Origin: Candidatus Oscillochloris fontis
Lineage (GTDB): Bacteria > Chloroflexota > Chloroflexia > Chloroflexales > Chloroflexaceae
DNA length: 64,000 nucleotides
Direction: 5' to 3'
Assembly: GCF_004138135.1 (NCBI RefSeq)
Contig: NZ_RYFD01000004.1
Coordinates: forward strand, 88,968-152,967
A model generated the notes under the pieces. The model was not told the origin of the DNA and ran no database searches. It saw only the letters and a list, made by a program, of their open reading frames with translations. Positions 58,169-64,000 of the stretch are shown in pieces (position 1 is the first letter of the stretch; every line of letters begins with the position of its first letter). A program made the position numbers and the translations under genes.

Positions 58169-60418
58169 ATGCAGCGGGCCTGGCGTGCGATAAACTCGCA
58201 GCTACGCTATCAGATTATCGGCCCGTTCCTTCTGCTCACCGTACTTGTTGCGGTGGTTGGTTCAATCATTGTCTTTTTTCAGGTTGCTGGCTCTTTGCAA
58301 GAGCGCTTCAACAACCAAATGGCATCGGTGACGCGAACCGCCAATGATGCCATGCTTAACCAGGAAAATGCCAACCTCCAGTTCTTGCGTGAAGTTGCCT
58401 TTGCGCAACCCAACCCCTCCATTCCAGCCCCCGGTGTGCCCGATGCCTTCCAGCGCCGTGATGTTGAAGGGCTGAAGCTCGCCCTTGAACCCTTCTTCTT
58501 GCTTAGTTCCCGCCGTAGTAATATCGGCCTGGATCGGCTGATCTCCTTCGATATGCGTGGCCATACGCTGAGCGACTTCGAGAAGTTGCCCGATAGTTAT
58601 GGCGATGAGTACGTGAGCTACCCCTCGCTCGATATCTCATCCGCCTGGTTTACTCAACGTATTATTGGGCGCGTTGCAGATAACCGTGGCGATAAGTACG
58701 CTGGTCTGGTGCAACTCGGCGATACACTCTATTTTGCGACGATTACCCCCGTCTATGTTGGGAATGAGGTGGTCGGTGGGCTGATCGCGGCTACTCGTAC
58801 CGATGATCTGCTCACTATGCTGCGCGACCGCTCGCAGGCGGCGGGGGTCACGCTCTATAACTCTTCTGGTGAGGTGCTCGCCTCTACGTTTGGGACTGGG
58901 CCAGGGCAGGCTCAGTCTATGGATGCGGACTTGATCGCCTCCTTTAAAAATTCGACCTCGGACAATAGTTCGATCTTTAATGCCCAAACGATCAATGATC
59001 GTGAGTATCAGTTCTCCTATATCCCCCTCGTCATCCGTGGTGTCGCCGTCGGTATTCTCGCTCCGGCGCTTTCGCGTGATTACGTCATGACAACCGGCAG
59101 CGATACGCTCTGGCCGCTGATGCTTTCGGTCTTTGTCTTGACCGTGACACTCTTTGTGCTAGGCGTGTTGATTGCGAACCGCATTACCGCTCCTCTGGGT
59201 GAGTTGGCCCGTACCGCCGAGGCGATTACGCAGGGTCAGTTTGGGCGTCGGGCCTATGTGAATGCCCAAAATGAGATTGGTACCCTCGCCCAGAGTTTTA
59301 ATAAGATGACCGGCCACCTGACCGATCTCTATGGTCAGGTCAGTAGTGAGTCGAGCCAGCGCGCTGCGATTGTTGAGAGTATTGCCGATGGTATCGTCGT
59401 TTGTGATACCGAGGGCCGTATTACGCTAGTCAATAATGCGATGCGCCAGTTCCTTAATCTGCAATCGGATCAATCGCCACCGATCTGGTTTAGCGATATT
59501 CCATTGGGTGAACTGACAGATGGCTCGTTTGGTTTTGGTTCGCAACGCGCCCACGATCTCTTTACCCTCTATGAGCGGACGGTGCGTGTCTCCGCGAACC
59601 GCGTGCAGACTGAAACCGGTGATGTGATGGGTTCGGTCTGTGTCTTTCAGGATATGACCGCTGAAGTGGCGGTTGATCGCGCTAAGACCAATTTTATCGG
59701 GACGATCTCCCACGAGTTGCGCACTCCACTTACGGTTATTCGTGGCAATGCTGATCTCTTGATGCGTGGCCTCGCTGGGCCGCTGGAGGATGACCAAAAG
59801 GTCTTTATCGAGTCCATCCGTCAACATGCCGGTAATATGACTAGCCTGATCAGTAATGTGATCATGATTGCAGGGCTTGATTCGGGTTCCCTGGCAACCG
59901 ATATCGAGTCGATCTCGATCTATCGCCCCGCAGATGATGCCACGTGGCCGTTACAGAGCGCAATTAAGGCCAAGGGCTTGACATTACGCATCGAAATCCC
60001 CAAGGATCTGCCCGAAATTCTGGCCGACTTCGATCAGTTGCGTATGATCTTCCACCAGTTGGTTGATAATGCGCGTCGTTATACCGCTCAGGGTGAGATT
60101 GTTGTGCGTGCCCAGGCATTGCCTGAGCATATGTTGGTCGAAGTGATGGATACAGGCCGTGGTATTGCACCTGATATGCATGAGCAGATCTTTGAACGCT
60201 TTATCCGTGGTGATGGAGTAAGTGAAGGCATTAATTCATCTGAGCGTGGGATTGGTTTGGGTCTGGCCATTTGTAAGCAGTTGGTGGAACGCCAAGGTGG
60301 TACAATCTGGGTAGAGAGCACACCGGGGCAAGGAAGTAGTTTCTACTTCACACTCCGTTACGCACATGTTACACCAAACACTGAAAAACCTTCGGCCCCT
60401 CTGGCCGCAGCTGCCTGA
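58169..60418 (+). CDS. Membrane sensor histidine kinase: sensor-HAMP-PAS-HisKA-HATPase
   Basis: 749 residues. A transmembrane helix lies at about 17-40 (IIGPFLLLTVLVAVVGSIIV), an extracytoplasmic sensor of about 280 residues (probably a dCACHE type, LYFATITPVYVGNEVVGGLI) follows, and a second helix is at about 310-335. HAMP (NRITAPLGELARTAEAITQG) and PAS (GIVVCDTEGRITLVNNAM) precede the HisKA domain with H515 in FIGTISHELRTPL. HATPase boxes are VEVMDTGRGIAPDMHEQIFE and ERGIGLGLAICKQLV. The chosen ATG has a GAGGAA site; an open frame extends to 58088. No response regulator is adjacent. The last 53 bases overlap the start of the Calx-beta gene in another frame. Confidence 0.92.
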   Translation: MQRAWRAINSQLRYQIIGPFLLLTVLVAVVGSIIVFFQVAGSLQERFNNQMASVTRTANDAMLNQENANLQFLREVAFAQPNPSIPAPGVPDAFQRRDVEGLKLALEPFFLLSSRRSNIGLDRLISFDMRGHTLSDFEKLPDSYGDEYVSYPSLDISSAWFTQRIIGRVADNRGDKYAGLVQLGDTLYFATITPVYVGNEVVGGLIAATRTDDLLTMLRDRSQAAGVTLYNSSGEVLASTFGTGPGQAQSMDADLIASFKNSTSDNSSIFNAQTINDREYQFSYIPLVIRGVAVGILAPALSRDYVMTTGSDTLWPLMLSVFVLTVTLFVLGVLIANRITAPLGELARTAEAITQGQFGRRAYVNAQNEIGTLAQSFNKMTGHLTDLYGQVSSESSQRAAIVESIADGIVVCDTEGRITLVNNAMRQFLNLQSDQSPPIWFSDIPLGELTDGSFGFGSQRAHDLFTLYERTVRVSANRVQTETGDVMGSVCVFQDMTAEVAVDRAKTNFIGTISHELRTPLTVIRGNADLLMRGLAGPLEDDQKVFIESIRQHAGNMTSLISNVIMIAGLDSGSLATDIESISIYRPADDATWPLQSAIKAKGLTLRIEIPKDLPEILADFDQLRMIFHQLVDNARRYTAQGEIVVRAQALPEHMLVEVMDTGRGIAPDMHEQIFERFIRGDGVSEGINSSERGIGLGLAICKQLVERQGGTIWVESTPGQGSSFYFTLRYAHVTPNTEKPSAPLAAAA

Positions 60419-63400
60419 ACAGCGCCGTAAGTTGAACCAACCCATTACATGGGTGGTTCTGCTGATTCTGCTGATCACCATGCTGCTGATTAGTTGCGTC
60501 GGCCAGTTGGCGCTGCGTATTGTTGCCCCCCAGGCCACGTTCTACAGTGGCGATCTGGCTGCTAAGGGGTCGGTGAGCTATGCGTTGTGGGATGTCGGGC
60601 CGCAGGTGCCCGCAATTAACCCCGCTGCTATCGCGGCACCCGAAGAGGACGATCTTACGTCTCCTGGTGATATCATTACCCTGCCTGATGAGAATGCTCC
60701 ATTGGTGGTCATTCCAGCACCGAGTAGCGAACCTGTTCTGGTGGCGAATCTTCCAACGCCAACTACTACACCTAGCCCAACCCCCGCCGCCACACAGGCT
60801 GCGCTTGCTCCGACCTTGACGCCCACGCCAACGCGCACCGCGTTGCCCTCCGCAACGCCGATCCGTAATCCTGTGACTCCTACGCTCTCGCCGACGGCTA
60901 TGCTGGGGGTGGTGAGTAGCCCCACGATTGCCCCGCCGATTATTAATCCCCGTAGCCCGACTCCGCCGCCCAGTACTCTCGTGCCAACCACGCTTCCCCC
61001 TACCGCTACGCCCACAACCCCGCCTGTCCAGGTGGTCTCGGTGGGCTTCGCCACCACCAATATTGTGGCCAGTGAGTGGGACGGTGCCTTTACTGTTGAA
61101 GTTCGGGTGACGATTAACCCTTCAACGGGTACCCGTGGGACGGTCGCGGTGAATTATGCGACGATTGCTGGTGGCAGTGCGAACCCTGGTGTTGATTATC
61201 AATCTACCAGCGGAACCCTGACGTTTGCCCCAACCCAGAATAGTCTCTCCTTTGGGATTACTATCCTAGCCGACTCGATCAAAGAGGCGCAGGAGACGGT
61301 GCGCTTGCAGTTGAGTAATCCATCTGGTGCGGTGTTGCTTTCGGGTGCTGATACCGCACTGGTGACGATCTTTGACTCGAATGATGTGCCTCTCGTGCGC
61401 TTTACGGGGAGTGCTCAGACGGTCAATGAGGGTCTTGGTACTGCTGTTACTGTCCCGCTTGCCCTTAGTCACCTGAGCGATTTTACGGTTAGTGTGCCCT
61501 ATTCGATCAGTGGTGCCGCTGGCGCAACCGATCATACGTTGCTGAATGGTACGGTTACGTTTACCCCTAGTACCGCCACTAGCGCGATTACTTTCAATCT
61601 GATTAATGACCGTATTGCTGAGAATACCGAAAATCTGATCATTACGCTGGGTACGCCTACCAATGGTATTCGCGGTACCCCCGATGTCTATACGGTCACG
61701 ATTACCGATAATGACCCGCCCGGCCTGACGGTGCGTGCGCTCAGTGCGAACCAAACCGCTGAGGATGGTACGGCGATCACCTTTGAGGTGCTGCTCGATA
61801 GCCAGCCTACTGCGAATGTCACCGTGCCGATTACGGTGAGCGATGCGAGTGAGGCGAGTATTAGCCCGGTTAGTCCGGTCTTTTCGCCCGCTACTTGGAA
61901 TACGCCGGTTGTTGTGACGGTGACCGGGCGCGATGATTGGGTTGATGACGCCGATATTCCCTATACGGTTCAGGTCGGTACAACAACCAGTACCGATCCC
62001 TTCTATAGCGCGGCTTTCACCCGTACTGTTAATCTGACCAACCTGGATGATGATACCGCCGGGGTTACGGTTTCAGAAACCCTGGTGAATGTGGTGGAGG
62101 GTGGCGCAACGGCAACCTATAGCCTCGTCCTGACCAGCGAGCCGCTGGCTGATGTGGAGATTACCCTCCGCACTCCCGATGCGGAAGTCTGGGTGAATGG
62201 TGTTTCAACCGATACCCTGACCTTTACGCCTGCCGATTGGGATACGCCTCAGGTTGTTACTGTGGCGGCGGTGGATGATTGGGTGGATGAACGGGGTGAT
62301 GGAAATGTCACTCCTCATGCGGGCTTGATTACCCATGTCGCGACCAGCACCGATCCGCTCTATAACGGGATCGCGGTTGCTGATGTTGCGGCTTCAATTG
62401 TTGATAATGACACCTCGCAGATCAACCTGATCCCTCTCACCGCTGGGGTGAACGAGGCTGGTGATGTGATCCCGACCACGTTTGGCTTGATGCTGGCTAC
62501 CCGGCCCAGCGCCAATGTCACGATCACTGCAACCGCTGACGCTCAGGTGCGTCTCGATGGTGCTGCCACCCAGACGCTCACCTTTACCACTGCGGATTGG
62601 AGTACGCCCCAGTTGCTCACCGTTACCGCTGTGAATGACCCCACAAGTGAGGGGCCGCACACCGGCACGATCACCTTTGCAGTTGCCAGCGGCGACCCTT
62701 TCTATGCGCCGCTGACGATTGCGCCCCAGACGGTGGCGATTACCGATAACGATCCTGCTGAGTTGATCGTCTCGGCGCTGAGTAGCCCTACCACCAGTGA
62801 AGCCGCGACGACCTCCACCTTTACGGTGCGCCTGCGGAGCCAGCCTCTCGCCGATGTGGATGTCCCGATCACTAGTGGTGATACCACCGAGGGTACGGTG
62901 AGTCCGGCTACGCTCCCCTTCACAACGGCAAATTGGTACCTGCCCCAGACCGTGACGGTCACGGGGGTGAATGATGACGTGGACGATGGCGATCAGTCCT
63001 ATACGCTCAGTGTTGGCCCGACGACGAGTACCTCGGCGCTCTATGCCGGGGTGACGTGGCCAACGCCGATCAATCTTACGAATCTCGACAATGATACCGC
63101 TGGGGTTACGTTTGCGGCTACCCCTGTCACCGTGGCTGAGGGTGGCGCAACGGCAACCTATAGTCTCGTTCTGACCAGCGAGCCACTGCATGATGTAGAG
63201 ATTACGGTTACGGCACTCGCTCAGGTGGAGGTGAATGGGGGCAACACGACTACGCTGACCTTCACGCCCGCCGACTGGAGTGTTGCTCAGGATGTGCTGG
63301 TGAGTGCGCTTGATGATGTTGTGGCTGAGGTCTCTCCCCATACGGGTCTGATCACGCATACGGCTGCCAGTACCGATCCGCTTTATGGCGGGATCGCTAT

Positions 63401-64000
63401 TCCTGATGTCGCGCCTGCGATCACCGATAACGATACCGCCGGGGTTACCCGTACCTCGCCCACATGGCCAGTGGATGAGGCCGGAGATGCCACCTCCGTC
63501 ACCTTCAGCCTCGTACTGAATACCCAACCCACGGATGATGTCATTATCACGCTGAATGCCGGTACGCAAGTGCTGGTGGACGGTGTGCCTACCCAGGCGC
63601 TGACCTTTACCGATGCGGATTGGGCAACGCCTAGGGTGATCACCGTCACTGCGGTGGATGACGTAACCGCTGAAGGTGCGCATATCGGTACGATTAGTTT
63701 GTCAATGACCAGCCCTGATCCCTTCTACAATTTTGCGCTGGCCGATCTGAGTGTTGCCATTCTGGATGATGACCCGGCGGCGCTGATCGTTGCTAATCTG
63801 AGTGGCACGACGACCAGCGAGAATGGGACGAGTGTCACCTTTGAGGTGCGGCTGGCTACCCAGCCCTTGGCCGATGTGGATGTCCCGATCACTAGTGGTG
63901 ATACCACCGAGGGTACGGTGAGTCCGGCCACGCTCCCCTTCACAACGGCAAATTGGTACCTGCCCCAGACGGTGACGGTCACGGGGGTGCATGATGCGGT
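60366..64000 (+). CDS. Large Calx-beta repeat surface protein, 3' end outside the window
   Basis: The frame is open from ATG 60366 to the right edge, at least 1211 codons. Residues about 30-55 form a transmembrane segment (WVVLLILLITMLLISCVGQL), so it is anchored by its N-terminus with the bulk outside. A Thr/Pro-rich linker (PTPTTTPSPTPAATQ, PTLTPTPTRTA) at about 120-225 follows. Then come beta-rich repeats. The first is a clear Calx-beta unit (VNYATIAGGSANPGVDYQST to SGTLTFAPTQN); later units, about 110-115 residues each, share ITDNDP, LTFTPADW and VDEAGD motifs. Calx-beta domains bind calcium and are common in adhesins. The start overlaps the kinase gene by 53 bases; no strong ribosome site is visible. 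Confidence 0.85.
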   Translation, partial: MLHQTLKNLRPLWPQLPEQRRKLNQPITWVVLLILLITMLLISCVGQLALRIVAPQATFYSGDLAAKGSVSYALWDVGPQVPAINPAAIAAPEEDDLTSPGDIITLPDENAPLVVIPAPSSEPVLVANLPTPTTTPSPTPAATQAALAPTLTPTPTRTALPSATPIRNPVTPTLSPTAMLGVVSSPTIAPPIINPRSPTPPPSTLVPTTLPPTATPTTPPVQVVSVGFATTNIVASEWDGAFTVEVRVTINPSTGTRGTVAVNYATIAGGSANPGVDYQSTSGTLTFAPTQNSLSFGITILADSIKEAQETVRLQLSNPSGAVLLSGADTALVTIFDSNDVPLVRFTGSAQTVNEGLGTAVTVPLALSHLSDFTVSVPYSISGAAGATDHTLLNGTVTFTPSTATSAITFNLINDRIAENTENLIITLGTPTNGIRGTPDVYTVTITDNDPPGLTVRALSANQTAEDGTAITFEVLLDSQPTANVTVPITVSDASEASISPVSPVFSPATWNTPVVVTVTGRDDWVDDADIPYTVQVGTTTSTDPFYSAAFTRTVNLTNLDDDTAGVTVSETLVNVVEGGATATYSLVLTSEPLADVEITLRTPDAEVWVNGVSTDTLTFTPADWDTPQVVTVAAVDDWVDERGDGNVTPHAGLITHVATSTDPLYNGIAVADVAASIVDNDTSQINLIPLTAGVNEAGDVIPTTFGLMLATRPSANVTITATADAQVRLDGAATQTLTFTTADWSTPQLLTVTAVNDPTSEGPHTGTITFAVASGDPFYAPLTIAPQTVAITDNDPAELIVSALSSPTTSEAATTSTFTVRLRSQPLADVDVPITSGDTTEGTVSPATLPFTTANWYLPQTVTVTGVNDDVDDGDQSYTLSVGPTTSTSALYAGVTWPTPINLTNLDNDTAGVTFAATPVTVAEGGATATYSLVLTSEPLHDVEITVTALAQVEVNGGNTTTLTFTPADWSVAQDVLVSALDDVVAEVSPHTGLITHTAASTDPLYGGIAIPDVAPAITDNDTAGVTRTSPTWPVDEAGDATSVTFSLVLNTQPTDDVIITLNAGTQVLVDGVPTQALTFTDADWATPRVITVTAVDDVTAEGAHIGTISLSMTSPDPFYNFALADLSVAILDDDPAALIVANLSGTTTSENGTSVTFEVRLATQPLADVDVPITSGDTTEGTVSPATLPFTTANWYLPQTVTVTGVHDA
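62850..62969 (+). repeat. 120-bp near-identical internal repeat, copy 1
   Basis: Starts at GCCGATGTGGATGTCCCGAT. Copy 2 is at 63870-63989, exactly 1020 bases (340 codons) downstream. The two copies differ at 2 of 120 bases, while the surrounding repeat units differ much more. Recent duplication or gene conversion inside the Calx-beta gene is the simplest reading. Confidence 0.95.
63870..63989 (+). repeat. 120-bp near-identical internal repeat, copy 2
   Basis: The counterpart of 62850-62969. It ends 11 bases from the right edge of the window, so the copy may continue beyond it. The spacing of 340 codons corresponds to three domain units. Confidence 0.95.

Noticed and set aside
62394..63992. 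Long minus-strand frames near the right edge
   Set aside because: They are antisense to the Calx-beta gene and only repeat because the real gene repeats. Their translation shows no domain.

Overview
The window is most likely chromosomal DNA of a filamentous anoxygenic phototroph of the phylum Chloroflexota, order Chloroflexales. The main evidence is the adjacent pair bchY-bchZ (chlorophyllide a reductase, needed for bacteriochlorophyll). It is supported by a pyruvate:ferredoxin oxidoreductase, a tungsten-type aldehyde:ferredoxin oxidoreductase, glcF, GC-rich codon use and many short palindromic repeats between genes. The genus cannot be fixed from sequence reading alone; an Oscillochloris/Chloroploca/Chloroflexus-like genome is an inference.

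Layout. 1-5.7 kb: end of a glycosyltransferase, bchY-bchZ, and convergently an RluB-type pseudouridine synthase with a very long Arg/Gly/Asp-rich repeat tail. 6-13.4 kb: a soluble-adenylyl-cyclase-like cyclase/ATPase/TPR protein, an MFS transporter with a GH1 beta-glucosidase, and an unknown membrane-anchored protein. 13.5-18.3 kb: a sugar-phosphate aldolase and a fused aldolase/short-chain dehydrogenase behind a near-consensus promoter, then an XRE regulator and an Mrr-like nuclease. 18.5-25.6 kb: a seven-gene signalling operon (Ser/Thr kinase with an 8-bladed propeller, PP2C phosphatase, vWA, zinc-ribbon FHA, two unknowns, phospholipase-D-like protein). 25.6-35.4 kb: central carbon and redox genes (nifJ, a dihydroorotate-dehydrogenase-like protein, citrate synthase, glcF). 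35.5-40.7 kb: small housekeeping genes (P22-antirepressor-like, Rsm22 methyltransferase, two Nudix hydrolases, serS).

40.8-45.9 kb holds the most striking element: a complete diversity-generating retroelement (DGR). A membrane-anchored NACHT-FGE-sulfatase protein carries the variable repeat (VR) at its 3' end. A DGR-type reverse transcriptase, an overlapping Avd accessory gene and the template repeat (TR) follow. Over 111 TR bases I find 19 substitutions, all at adenines of the TR, and none at the 84 non-adenine positions. The VR also carries a 2-base insertion that shifts the frame at the very end of the target. A RelE/ParE-like toxin-antitoxin pair lies directly downstream.

46.9-64 kb: a GNAT protein, proB overlapping an aldehyde:ferredoxin oxidoreductase gene, a divergent cNMP-binding/ferredoxin protein, two large histidine kinases, an eIF2B-like protein, a PhnP-like hydrolase with a glycosyltransferase, and a large Calx-beta repeat protein that runs off the right edge.

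Intergenic space is dominated by at least five families of perfect or near-perfect inverted repeats, each present at several loci. Many lie between convergent genes, where they probably also act as terminators. I saw no tRNA, rRNA, CRISPR array or insertion-sequence transposase.
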